A stretch of 40,398 bases of DNA, taken from an uncultured Bacteroidales bacterium (GTDB lineage: Bacteria > Bacteroidota > Bacteroidia > Bacteroidales > Muribaculaceae). The notes under the pieces were generated by a model, which saw only the letters and a program-made list of their open reading frames with translations, ran no database searches and was not told the DNA's origin. The translations under genes and the position numbers were made by a program. Below, piece by piece: positions 1 to 7,578 of the stretch (positions are counted from its first letter, which is position 1; each line of letters starts with the position of its first letter). The stretch covers positions 1 through 40,398 of the forward strand of contig CAMWHE010000017.1 of assembly GCA_947173955.1 (NCBI GenBank). Reading direction: 5' to 3'.

Positions 1-53
1 AGAGCATCTGACTACGGATCAGAAGGTTACAGGTTTGAATCCTGTATGAGTCA
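1..53 (+). tRNA. tRNA-Arg (ACG), 3' part only
   Basis: The window opens inside a tRNA. Visible are the anticodon stem TCTGA/TCAGA (7-11 and 19-23) around the loop CTACGGA, giving anticodon ACG (arginine), then the variable region, a T-arm ACAGG-TTTGAAT-CCTGT, the 3' acceptor strand at 46-52 and discriminator A53. The 5' acceptor strand and most of the D-arm lie upstream of the window. No CCA is encoded, as is common in Bacteroidetes. A terminator follows directly. Confidence 0.9.
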
Positions 54-54
54 C

Positions 55-84
55 AAAAAGGCCGTTCGCAAGGACGGCCTTTTC
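55..84 (+). terminator. Intrinsic terminator of the tRNA-Arg transcript
   Basis: A GC-rich 8-bp stem GGCCGTTC/GGACGGCC (60-67 and 72-79, one G-T pair) with a GCAA tetraloop is flanked by AAAAA on the left and TTTT on the right. It lies just after the tRNA 3' end. The A/T flanks make it potentially bidirectional. Confidence 0.85.
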
Positions 85-186
85 TGTTTTCCTGGCCTAT
101 TACTACCCGAATATTCGGGGTCAATGTAAACAACCTGCATAACCATGAGTTCGATATAAGCCGGCAAACAGTTTTTGGAGGGATTT

Positions 187-217
187 TTTGCAGTTTTAAT
201 AGGATTTTGTATCTTTG
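187..217 (+). promoter_or_regulatory. Promoter of rho (Bacteroidetes type)
   Basis: A -33 TTTG at 187-190 is followed after 19 nt by a -7 TATCTTTG at 210-217, a full match to the Bacteroidetes primary-sigma consensus TTTG-N19-21-TAnnTTTG. Transcription should start near 222-225, leaving about 230 nt of leader before the rho ATG. Confidence 0.8.
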
Positions 218-221
218 CACT

Positions 222-455
222 GACTAAAACTAACGCCAAGGATCCCGACCGCCCCGAATGCGCGGAGATGCATCCCGACGTTTCAACTTAATTTCTATCT
301 ACTTTTTTCCAATAAGATTTCAGGCACGACGCGCCTTGAGGGCGTGAAGTCAACCTATCGAATTACTGACCTAACAGCCGGTTTGCCGTCATTGCGACAC
401 TGATGATTGTGGCAAGCCACCGAAAATTAACGACAATCCTACTATATAATAATAT
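222..455 (+). promoter_or_regulatory. Long 5' leader of rho with a stem-loop
   Basis: About 230 nt separate the predicted transcription start from the rho start codon and hold no convincing ORF. An 8-bp stem GGTTTGCC/GGCAAGCC (380-387 with 411-418, one wobble) encloses a 23-nt loop. The last 30 nt before the ATG are very AT-rich. Rho genes of other bacteria are autoregulated by Rho-dependent termination in their leaders, so a similar role is possible here. That is inference; no peptide, terminator or known riboswitch was recognised. Confidence 0.45.
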
Positions 456-2645
456 ATGTACAATTTTGTAGACCTTACCGCTATGTCTGACGCTGAAGTA
501 GTCAAGATAGCGGAATCAATGGGACTAAAGAAACTCAATCACTCCGACAAGGAGCGAATCATCTTCCAGATTCTTGACAAACAGGCTGCCGACCACGCGG
601 CTTCGACGATGGCGGCATCGGCCGCCGAGGGCGAGAACCGCCGTCGCTCAAAACGCGAACGGATCAATCATCAGCCGGAAAAGACGGCTACGGCGCGCCC
701 CGACGAGACTTCGGCCGTGGAAAACATCACGACGAAGACTGCTCCCGACGGCACTACCCTCTCCACCAAGACCAAACGCGGACGTGCCCCCAAAAAGGCT
801 CAGGCGGCTCCCGCCGTGGAGAAGACTCCGCTCGAGATGCCCCGCCTCGACTCGGTAGATATCGCCGAACTACCCGCACCCGAAGCCGCCGTCAAGAGCG
901 ATGATACCGGCAAAAAGAAACATAAAAACAACGCACCGGCAACTGAAAGCGTAGCGGCTACCGGGCCCGCAGAAGCTGTGACCGAGCCTCAGGCAGCCGA
1001 GACACCTGCTCCGCGCAAACGCGGCCGCAAGTCGAATGCCCAGAAGGCTGCCGAAGCCGCCCTTGAAGCAAGCGCTCAGCAGGCTGAAGCCAAAGAGGCC
1101 GCCGCTCCCGCCGAACCCAAACCGGAAATCCCGGCGACAGAGACAGTAGCTAAATCCGAGGAGCTTGCTCCCGCTGTTGCCGAAAATGCGCAGCCGACAG
1201 AGCAGCACGGTGGTGCCAACGGAGCTGCCAATGACAACCGCGCTGGCAATGATAATTCGCTCGGCTCATTCTTCCCCCGCGCCGAGGGTCGCCGCTTCGT
1301 ACCCCGCTCACAGCGCGAGCGCGATGAGGCTGCCGCTGCCGCCGCATCCGCTCCGATTATCATCCAGGAACCGGGCGCCCAGCACCAGATTGCACAGATA
1401 CCCGGCCAGAACAATCAGCAGGGAAAGAAAAACAAAAAGAACCGCAACAATCAGCAGGGTCACAACAATAACAATCAGCAGAATCAGGGCAATCAGCCCT
1501 ATCAGCACCGCGAACCGCTCTACAACTTCGACGATATAATCGAGGCTGCCGGCGTGCTTGAAGTGATGCCTGAAGGCTACGGATTCCTCCGCTCGAGCGA
1601 CTACAACTATCTGAGTTCGCCCGACGATGTCTACGTCACTCAGGGTCAGATCAAAAGCTACGGTCTGAAGCCCGGCGATGTGGTCGACTGCACGATCCGC
1701 GCTCCCCGCGAGGGAGAGAAATACTTCCCGATGGGACGTGTGTTAGGCGTCAACGGCCGTTCGCCCGAGTTTGTGCGCGACCGCGTGCCTTTCGAGCATC
1801 TGACCCCCCTTTTCCCCGACGAGAAGTTTGACCTCACAAGCGGCGAATCATCCAACATATCGACCCGCGTAGTCGATATGTTCGCCCCCATCGGCAAGGG
1901 TCAGCGCGGCCTTATCGTCGCTCCCCCGAAGACAGGTAAGACACTCCTTCTTAAGGATATCGCCAACGCCATCGCCGAGAATCACCCCGAGACCTACATC
2001 ATGATACTGCTCATCGACGAGCGTCCCGAGGAGGTGACCGACATGATGCGCAGCGTCAACGCCGAGGTGATAGCATCTACCTTCGACGAGCCGGCCGACC
2101 GCCACGTCAAGATAGCCGGCATCGTGCTCGACAAGGCCAAACGCCTGGTGGAGTGCGGCCACGATGTAGTCATCCTGCTTGACTCGATCACACGTCTGGC
2201 CCGCGCCTACAACACCTGCGCGCCTGCTTCCGGCAAGATCCTCTCCGGCGGTGTCGACGCCAACGCCCTGCAGAAGCCCAAACGCTTCTTCGGCGCCGCG
2301 CGCAACATCGAGAACGGCGGCTCGCTGACCATCATAGCCACCGCCCTCACGGAGACATCGTCGAAGATGGACGAAGTGATCTTCGAAGAATTCAAGGGCA
2401 CAGGCAATATGGAGCTGCAGCTTGACCGCAAACTCTCCAACAAGCGCATCTTCCCGGCTGTCGACATCATGGCATCAAGCACGCGCCGCGACGACCTGCT
2501 CCTCCCGGGCGACACGCTCAACCGTATGTGGATCCTCCGCCGCTTCCTCTCCGACCGCAACTCCATCGAGGCTATGGAATTCATCAAAGACCGAATGGAG
2601 CGTACCGTCAACAATGAGGAGCTGCTCCGCACTATGGGCGACTAA
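456..2645 (+). CDS. rho: Transcription termination factor Rho with long disordered insertion
   Basis: ATP-dependent RNA helicase that terminates untranslated transcripts in the cytoplasm. At 729 residues it is far longer than the ~420-residue E. coli protein. Residues ~1-45 resemble the N-terminal Rho helix bundle. Residues ~45-350 are low-complexity, first rich in A, E, K and P and then in N and Q from about 315. The RNA-binding cold-shock-like domain starts near 366 ([13 protein letters not shown]). The ATPase core has Walker A APPKTGKT at 489-496, Walker [17 protein letters not shown], and the loop [19 protein letters not shown]. Such insertions are typical of Bacteroidetes Rho. In Bacteroides thetaiotaomicron the disordered region has been reported to drive phase separation of Rho. 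The gene is preceded by its own promoter and followed 30 nt later by the M3 peptidase gene. Confidence 0.97.
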   Translation: MYNFVDLTAMSDAEVVKIAESMGLKKLNHSDKERIIFQILDKQAADHAASTMAASAAEGENRRRSKRERINHQPEKTATARPDETSAVENITTKTAPDGTTLSTKTKRGRAPKKAQAAPAVEKTPLEMPRLDSVDIAELPAPEAAVKSDDTGKKKHKNNAPATESVAATGPAEAVTEPQAAETPAPRKRGRKSNAQKAAEAALEASAQQAEAKEAAAPAEPKPEIPATETVAKSEELAPAVAENAQPTEQHGGANGAANDNRAGNDNSLGSFFPRAEGRRFVPRSQRERDEAAAAAASAPIIIQEPGAQHQIAQIPGQNNQQGKKNKKNRNNQQGHNNNNQQNQGNQPYQHREPLYNFDDIIEAAGVLEVMPEGYGFLRSSDYNYLSSPDDVYVTQGQIKSYGLKPGDVVDCTIRAPREGEKYFPMGRVLGVNGRSPEFVRDRVPFEHLTPLFPDEKFDLTSGESSNISTRVVDMFAPIGKGQRGLIVAPPKTGKTLLLKDIANAIAENHPETYIMILLIDERPEEVTDMMRSVNAEVIASTFDEPADRHVKIAGIVLDKAKRLVECGHDVVILLDSITRLARAYNTCAPASGKILSGGVDANALQKPKRFFGAARNIENGGSLTIIATALTETSSKMDEVIFEEFKGTGNMELQLDRKLSNKRIFPAVDIMASSTRRDDLLLPGDTLNRMWILRRFLSDRNSIEAMEFIKDRMERTVNNEELLRTMGD

Positions 2646-2675
2646 TCTATCGACACATCACAATACATCAATATA

Positions 2676-4796
2676 ATGACAAAACTTACAATCGCGGCTG
2701 TAGCCGCAACAGCTGTTATGACACTCCCTTCGTGCAGCAAGAAAGGGGAAGAACGCGTCAATCCGTTCTTAGTGGCCTACACCACCCCCTATGAGATTCC
2801 CCCTTTCGAGGAGATAGCCTATGAGGACTATCTGCCCGCATTCACCGCCGGCATCGAACAGGCCAAAGCCGACATCGACTCTATCGTAGCCAATCCCTCT
2901 ACTCCGACATTTGAAAACACCATCCTTGCGATGGACAACAGTGGCGAGCTCCTTGAAAAGGTTGCCCTCGTATTCTATGCCCTCAGCGAGTCAGATTCAT
3001 CTGACGAGATGGTCGAGATAGCAGAAAAGGCTATGCCGATGGTATCGGAATATAGCGACGCCATGATGATGAACGACGGCCTTTTCCAGCGCGTCAAATA
3101 TCTCTATGAGAACATTGACTCGGTAGACTATACCGTAGCCCAGCGACGTGCCATCGAACAGACCTACAAGAACTTCACCCGCAACGGCGCGCTTCTTTCA
3201 GCAGAAGACAAGGAGCAGCTCAAGCAGCTCAACCTCAAGCTGACCGACCTCTATCTGCAGTTCAACAAGAACCTGCTTGAGGCCACCAATGAGTTTCAGA
3301 TCGTAGTCGACGACGAAGCCATGCTCGCCGGTCTCCCCGCCAACATAGTTGCCACCGCCGCCGAAGAGGCCCAGACCCGCGGACTGGATGGCAAATGGGT
3401 GTTCACACTCCATGCACCCAGCCGTCTGCCCGTGCTGCAGTTTGCCGACAACCGTGATCTTCGTCGCCAGATGTACGAAGGATACACCTCGCTCGCCTCA
3501 AGCGGCAAATATGACAATGCTCCCGTCATCAACGATATTCTCCGCGCCCGCTCGGCTAAGGCTCAGTTGCTCGGATTCAAGGACTTCGCCGCTTACAGCA
3601 CCGACGCCGTAATGGCCAAGACCCCCGAGGCCGCCGAAGAACTCCTGATGCAGATCTGGAAGCCGACCCGCAAGCGCGTGGATCAGGAAGTGGCCGATAT
3701 GCAGGCGATAGTCGATGCCGAGGGCGGCGACTTCAAGATCGCGCCGTGGGACTATTACTATTACGCTGAGAAAGTGCGCAAAGCCAAGTATGACCTCGAC
3801 GAAAACGAGCTCCGTCCCTACTTCGCTGTCGACAGCGTGCGCAACGGCATCTTCACCATGGCCAACAAGCTCTACGGCATCACATTCGAGGAGATGCCCG
3901 ACGCTCCCAAATATCATCCCGAAGTAAAAGTATATGACGTCAAGGATGCCGAGGGCAACCATCTCGCCGTCTTCATGACCGACTACTTCCCCCGCCCCTC
4001 CAAGCGTCAGGGCGCATGGATGAGTATCTTCAAGGAAGCCTATACCGACTCGACCGGCCGCCATGTGCGCCCCGTAGTCTACAATGTCGGCAACTTTACC
4101 CGTCCGACAGCCGACACCCCCGCCCTGCTCAACCTTGACGAAGTGCACACCATGTTCCATGAATTCGGCCACGGTCTCCACGGAATGCTGACCCAGGCTA
4201 AATACAAGAGCCAGGCAGGCACCAATGTCGACCGCGACTTCGTCGAGCTTCCCTCCCAGATGCATGAGCACTGGGCTCTCGAGCGCGACCTGCTCAAAGA
4301 GTACGCACGCCACTATCAGACCGGCGAGGTTATCCCTGACGAACTCATTGAAAAGATAGAGCGCGCAGGCACACACAACGCCGGCTTCGACCTCACAGAG
4401 CGTCTGGGCGCATCATGGCTCGACCTCCAGTACGGCCACCTCAACCCCGGAGCCAACGACTCCATCGACATCGTAGCATTTGAAAAGCAGGTAGGCGACG
4501 CACTCGGTATGCCCGCCGAAATACAGTACCGCTACCGCAGCCCCTACTTCAAGCACATCTTCGGCAGCAACGAATATGCCTCAGGCTACTACACATACAC
4601 CTGGGCTGAAGTGCTCGATACCGATGCATTCGAACTCTTCAAGGAAAAAGGCATCTTTGATCCCGAGACAGCACAGTCATTCCGCGAGAACGTCCTTGAG
4701 ATGGGAGGCAGCGACGACCCGATGACCCTCTTCATCAACTTCCGCGGTCAGCGCCCGAGCGCCGACGCACTTCTGCGCCACTACGGCATGAAATAA
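2676..4796 (+). CDS. dcp: M3 family peptidyl-dipeptidase (Dcp-like) lipoprotein
   Basis: Zinc metallopeptidase of family M3 that removes dipeptides from peptide C-termini (peptidyl-dipeptidase). Length is 706 residues, usual for the family. The HExGH zinc motif HEFGH is at residues 495-499 and the third ligand is probably E524 in DFVELPSQ. The N-terminus has a signal peptide with lipobox LPSC (Cys20), so the protein is probably anchored in a membrane facing the periplasm, unlike cytoplasmic E. coli Dcp. It begins 30 nt after rho and may be partly co-transcribed with it. A strong terminator follows. The long antisense ORF opposite its middle is a codon-bias shadow. Confidence 0.93.
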   Translation: MTKLTIAAVAATAVMTLPSCSKKGEERVNPFLVAYTTPYEIPPFEEIAYEDYLPAFTAGIEQAKADIDSIVANPSTPTFENTILAMDNSGELLEKVALVFYALSESDSSDEMVEIAEKAMPMVSEYSDAMMMNDGLFQRVKYLYENIDSVDYTVAQRRAIEQTYKNFTRNGALLSAEDKEQLKQLNLKLTDLYLQFNKNLLEATNEFQIVVDDEAMLAGLPANIVATAAEEAQTRGLDGKWVFTLHAPSRLPVLQFADNRDLRRQMYEGYTSLASSGKYDNAPVINDILRARSAKAQLLGFKDFAAYSTDAVMAKTPEAAEELLMQIWKPTRKRVDQEVADMQAIVDAEGGDFKIAPWDYYYYAEKVRKAKYDLDENELRPYFAVDSVRNGIFTMANKLYGITFEEMPDAPKYHPEVKVYDVKDAEGNHLAVFMTDYFPRPSKRQGAWMSIFKEAYTDSTGRHVRPVVYNVGNFTRPTADTPALLNLDEVHTMFHEFGHGLHGMLTQAKYKSQAGTNVDRDFVELPSQMHEHWALERDLLKEYARHYQTGEVIPDELIEKIERAGTHNAGFDLTERLGASWLDLQYGHLNPGANDSIDIVAFEKQVGDALGMPAEIQYRYRSPYFKHIFGSNEYASGYYTYTWAEVLDTDAFELFKEKGIFDPETAQSFRENVLEMGGSDDPMTLFINFRGQRPSADALLRHYGMK

Positions 4797-4818
4797 TAGC
4801 CCTTCCTATACATTATAT

Positions 4819-4857
4819 AACGAGGCTGTGTCAATAAAATTGACACAGCCTCGTTTC
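4819..4857 (+). terminator. Strong intrinsic terminator after dcp
   Basis: A perfect 16-bp inverted repeat, arms 4819-4834 and 4840-4855 (core GAGGCTGTGTCAA), with loop TAAAA. It lies 22 nt after the dcp stop and is followed by TTT. The symmetry means it could also stop transcription arriving from the minus strand. Confidence 0.9.
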
Positions 4858-5153
4858 AGTTATGCAATTAACCGCAAAGCAGAGCGGCTTAATGAGGTAT
4901 AGGATCATATGTGCTATCGACAGTCGGGATGCGCGAGAGATAGTGAACTTCCAGGTCTTCGACCCTTTGGCGAGCTTGTCTTGCAGATCTCGCCACGGCG
5001 CGGAGGGGTCAAGCGAGGTTTTCTATGTTTGGGAGCATAACGACATAGTCGATAACAACCGAGTTGAAATTAAGGTCGGAAAAAGATAAGTCCATAACTT
5101 GCTGATATTTTCAGCGAAGTTATAGACCTTATAACGGTTGCGAAAAGACGCTA
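4858..5153. other. Gene-free stretch with reading-frame debris and a hairpin
   Basis: No intact gene is recognised. A 75-codon plus-strand ORF (4862-5089) has no family resemblance or start signal. On the minus strand two open pieces of about 40-50 codons are separated by stops and sit in different frames, as expected of a decayed gene; one contains KGSKTWKFTISRASRLS. An 11-12-bp stem with one bulge (5094-5105 with 5111-5123, arms ATAACTTGCTGA and TCAGC-G-AAGTTAT) lies downstream of the minus-strand gene pair and may end their transcript, though it lacks a clear T-run. Confidence 0.35.
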
Positions 5154-5516
5154 TTATTTGTCTTTGTAACTATTATTTACAATTTGCTCTAATTCTTCGT
5201 CTGGTACATCTTTGGAAAAGATGTAATACACTTTAGTATCTGTGCTACCATATCCTCCATAAGAACCACCTTGTGTAACAGATTTCGTATCAACTAACTC
5301 CCAACCTTGTAGAGACATATAGTTTATAGCACCTATGAGAGATGTAAACTTTAAGTCCTTACCATCGGCTCCTTTTATTGGTTGCCGTTTCTTATTTGAT
5401 CCATCATCAAGTTTAATGGAATTTTTATGAAATTCCATCTCAACAAATAGTTTCTTGGCCTGGATGTTAGAGCAAGTCAAGAATATAAAACCGAGTAGAA
5501 TAAATATATGCTTCAT
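5154..5516 (-). CDS. Small secreted protein, Bacteroidetes-type, function unknown
   Basis: 120 residues. A signal peptide (about residues 1-20, probable cut after NIQA) precedes a short soluble domain. The segment SLIGAINYMSLQGWELVDTK followed by YYIFSK resembles small secreted Bacteroides proteins in which an 'N-Y-M-G-W-E' stretch precedes a final beta strand, distantly like DUF4177. No catalytic residues are evident. Its ATG overlaps the stop of the upstream lipoprotein gene by one base (TAATG), so the two are probably translationally coupled and act together in the periplasm. The gene is clearly AT-rich compared with the neighbours, which suggests horizontal acquisition. Confidence 0.75.
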   Translation of the reverse strand: MKHIFILLGFIFLTCSNIQAKKLFVEMEFHKNSIKLDDGSNKKRQPIKGADGKDLKFTSLIGAINYMSLQGWELVDTKSVTQGGSYGGYGSTDTKVYYIFSKDVPDEELEQIVNNSYKDK

Positions 5517-5908
5517 TAGTATAATGAACGTATTGGGATTAGACCTCTATTTTCGGGTTCCTGAGACCACTGGACGTGCCACACATCTCCATTTACTGTA
5601 TCGAGTAGTATAAACGTCCAATTGTTTGTTGTCGGGTATAAGGCAAATTGCCCTGGCTTACCAGCAACAACTAACTCTTTAGAGTTTAGGACTACTTCAA
5701 ACTCGTTTTCATCCATAGAATATTGTACCTGCCAAATTTTACCATTTCTTGTATCGAGTTTGAGGAAAGTGTAAATATTAGTGGTCGGGTATAAAAGATA
5801 ATTGTTGACTGCATTAGTAGTCGGAGCTACAACAGTAGCCGGTTCTGCTGCTTGTGAACAACTTGCAACGCAGAAAGAGAAGATGAATAAGAGAACTAAA
5901 TTTTTCAT
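5516..5908 (-). CDS. Lipoprotein with two YPTTN...W-x-V-Q repeats
   Basis: 130 residues. A signal peptide ends in lipobox VASC (Cys17). Two copies of a ~26-residue unit follow, at about 39-64 (YPTTNIYTFLKLDTRNGKIW) and 90-115 (YPTTNNWTFILLDTVNGDVW), each ending in VQ-(Y/W)-S. Proteins with this repeat, which reads like a beta-propeller-blade or beta-hairpin unit, are frequent in Bacteroides but have no established function that I know of. It is the first gene of a two-gene unit with 5154-5516 and has its own promoter at 5931-5961. AT-rich like its partner. Confidence 0.8.
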   Translation of the reverse strand: MKNLVLLFIFSFCVASCSQAAEPATVVAPTTNAVNNYLLYPTTNIYTFLKLDTRNGKIWQVQYSMDENEFEVVLNSKELVVAGKPGQFALYPTTNNWTFILLDTVNGDVWHVQWSQEPENRGLIPIRSLY

Positions 5909-5930
5909 AAATAGTTGTAATTGAATATCG

Positions 5931-5961
5931 CAAAGTTACGAATAATCCGCGAGTTATCAAA
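5931..5961 (-). promoter_or_regulatory. Promoter of the two-gene secreted-protein unit
   Basis: Read on the minus strand, TTTG (5961-5958) is followed after 19 nt by TAACTTTG (5938-5931), a full match to the Bacteroidetes consensus. The predicted start lies about 15-20 nt before the lipoprotein ATG at 5908. Confidence 0.8.
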
Positions 5962-6115
5962 GGAATACTTCAAGGTCATTGACTTTAAAGATGTAGCAGT
6001 CGGGGATTTCTTTGCATCGACAAAGCGCTAAAGCGATGATGCGGCACTCGCCGGAGGAAAGCAACTTGACGTTACACCAACCTCCGTTAAAATTATATCG
6101 TAATGAGATACAATT
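5957..6115 (-). other. Open 52-codon minus-strand fragment without start codon
   Basis: A 52-codon open frame runs from just after a stop at 6116-6118 to a TGA at 5957-5959. It has no ATG or obvious alternative start and encodes a cysteine-rich peptide containing YNFNGGWCNVKLLSSGE. It overlaps the promoter of the lipoprotein gene. It may be the tail of a gene lost by deletion or recombination at the island edge, or chance. The rest of the interval up to hpt (6116-6246) shows only AT-rich DNA and the hpt promoter. Confidence 0.25.
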
Positions 6116-6246
6116 TCAGAGTTCGAGGATAGAGCCGTCGGTTTTCTTTCTTCGCTATGCTACGAAAGTTTACTGATTTAGAGCCTGCGATGGTCGAAAC
6201 ATATATTTTTTTTGCACGTCGAAAGTCAGGTTTTGGAAAATATTCG

Positions 6247-6254
6247 TAATTTTG
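6247..6254 (+). promoter_or_regulatory. -7 element of the hpt promoter
   Basis: TAATTTTG matches the Bacteroidetes -7 consensus TAnnTTTG and lies 23 nt before the ATG at 6278. No good -33 TTTG was found at 19-21 nt spacing. The element excludes the upstream in-frame ATG at 6212 as start, because that ATG would lie before the transcription start. Confidence 0.6.
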
Positions 6255-6277
6255 CCACAATATTGACTGAAGACCCT

Positions 6278-6820
6278 ATGAAGCAAGTAACCTACAACGG
6301 CCTTACCTTTGTACCGTATATCGAGAAAGAGAAGATCGCGGAGCGCGTCAGCGAAATCGCGAGCGAAATCAAGAAAGACACCCCCGAAGGTGCAGTACCT
6401 CTCTTCATCTGCGTGCTCAACGGAGCTTTCCCCTTTGCATCCGACCTATTCAGAGCTGTAGACACCGATGCTGAGATTACTTTCATCCGTCTGAAGAGCT
6501 ATGAGGGCACCGGCACGACCGGAGTCGTGAAACAGGTTATGGGTCTTAGCGAGAACATCGAAGGGCGCCGTGTCATCATTGTGGAGGACATCATCGACAC
6601 CGGTAACACGATCAAGCGCCTCGTCGACGACCTTCAGAAGATGAATCCCGCCGACATCAAGATAGCCACCCTGCTGTTCAAGCCTGACTCAGTGCAATGT
6701 GAGGTCAAGCCCGACTATGTAGGATTTCCGATCCCCTCAAAATTCATAATCGGCTACGGACTTGACCTTGACGGCATGGCACGCAATCTCCCCGACATAT
6801 ATGTACTGAAAGAGCAGTAA
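6278..6820 (+). CDS. hpt: Hypoxanthine phosphoribosyltransferase
   Basis: Purine salvage enzyme that joins hypoxanthine (often also guanine) to PRPP to give IMP or GMP in the cytoplasm. The PRPP-binding motif VIIVEDIIDTGNT is at residues ~99-111 with the acidic pair E103-D104. PLFICVLNGAFPFASDL at ~41-57 is the typical PRTase loop I region. With the start at 6278 the protein has 180 residues, the family's usual length. The longer frame from 6212 would add 22 unrelated residues and begins upstream of the -7 element. adk follows 62 nt later on the same strand, so both nucleotide genes may share a transcript. Confidence 0.95.
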   Translation: MKQVTYNGLTFVPYIEKEKIAERVSEIASEIKKDTPEGAVPLFICVLNGAFPFASDLFRAVDTDAEITFIRLKSYEGTGTTGVVKQVMGLSENIEGRRVIIVEDIIDTGNTIKRLVDDLQKMNPADIKIATLLFKPDSVQCEVKPDYVGFPIPSKFIIGYGLDLDGMARNLPDIYVLKEQ

Positions 6821-6882
6821 TACCCCTGTCCTGCTCAAAATAAAAAAACAACAGATCTACATAACACAAACTTTACCGGCTT

Positions 6883-7455
6883 ATGAAGAATATCGTGATA
6901 TTCGGTGCTCCCGGCTGCGGCAAAGGGACACAGAGCGAGCGTCTGATTGACAAGTATGGTTTCTACCACATCTCGACCGGCGAAGTGCTTCGCGACCATA
7001 TCGCCCGCGGCACAGAGCTCGGCAAGGTCGCTGACTCATACATATCGAAGGGTCAGCTGATACCCGATGAACTGATGCTCGATATCCTCGCCCATCTGCT
7101 CGACAGCGAGGAAGTAGCCGGCAAAAGCATTATCTTCGACGGATTTCCCCGCACTGTGCGCCAGGCCGAAGAGCTTGAGCGGATCCTCCGCGAACGCGGA
7201 CGCAAGGTCGACACCGTAATCGGCCTTGAAGTCGACGACGACAAACTGATCGAACGCCTAATCCACCGCGGCCTCGAGACAGGCCGTGCCGACGATAATC
7301 CCGACACCATCAAACAGCGCCTACAGGTCTACCACAATCAGACCCAGCCGCTCCGCGACTTCTACACCAACAATGGCCTCTACAAAGCGATAGACGGAGC
7401 AAAAGAAGTCGATGCGATCGGTGAAGAGATAGCCCGCGAGATAGAGCGGCTATAA
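6883..7455 (+). CDS. adk: Adenylate kinase
   Basis: Catalyses ATP + AMP = 2 ADP in the cytoplasm. The P-loop GAPGCGKGT is at residues 8-16, the NMP-binding segment HISTGEVLRD follows, FDGFPRTVRQAE is the conserved AMP-contact motif, and RADDNPDTIKQRL marks the region after the lid. The lid is short and lacks the four zinc-binding cysteines, so this is the 190-residue short form. A 14-bp terminator follows 35 nt after the stop. Confidence 0.97.
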   Translation: MKNIVIFGAPGCGKGTQSERLIDKYGFYHISTGEVLRDHIARGTELGKVADSYISKGQLIPDELMLDILAHLLDSEEVAGKSIIFDGFPRTVRQAEELERILRERGRKVDTVIGLEVDDDKLIERLIHRGLETGRADDNPDTIKQRLQVYHNQTQPLRDFYTNNGLYKAIDGAKEVDAIGEEIAREIERL

Positions 7456-7490
7456 CTTCTCTGAAATGAATGAAACAATCGAGAAAATAA

Positions 7491-7530
7491 ACCGCCCGAC
7501 ATCTGGTAAAATAGATGTCGGGCGGTAATA
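7491..7530. terminator. Bidirectional terminator between adk and the DUF4421-type gene
   Basis: A perfect 14-bp inverted repeat, arms 7491-7504 and 7513-7526 (core CCGCCCGACATCT), with loop GGTAAAAT. A-rich sequence precedes it and TAATATTTT follows. It lies between two convergent genes and suits both. Confidence 0.88.
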
Positions 7531-7578
7531 TTTTAATAAATCACTTCATGAGGTTGCCAAAGCCATGTTAAAGAGGGG

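Noticed and set aside
3498-4376. 292-codon ORF antisense to dcp
   Set aside because: It lies wholly opposite a well-supported M3 peptidase including its zinc site; its composition (V, G, H, L-rich) is typical of antisense shadows in GC-rich genes.
4862-5089. 75-codon plus-strand ORF after the dcp terminator
   Set aside because: No promoter, no family resemblance and composition of debris; kept only as part of the gene-free stretch.
6212-6277. Upstream start for hpt (22 extra residues)
   Set aside because: It precedes the -7 element at 6247-6254, and family length fits the ATG at 6278.
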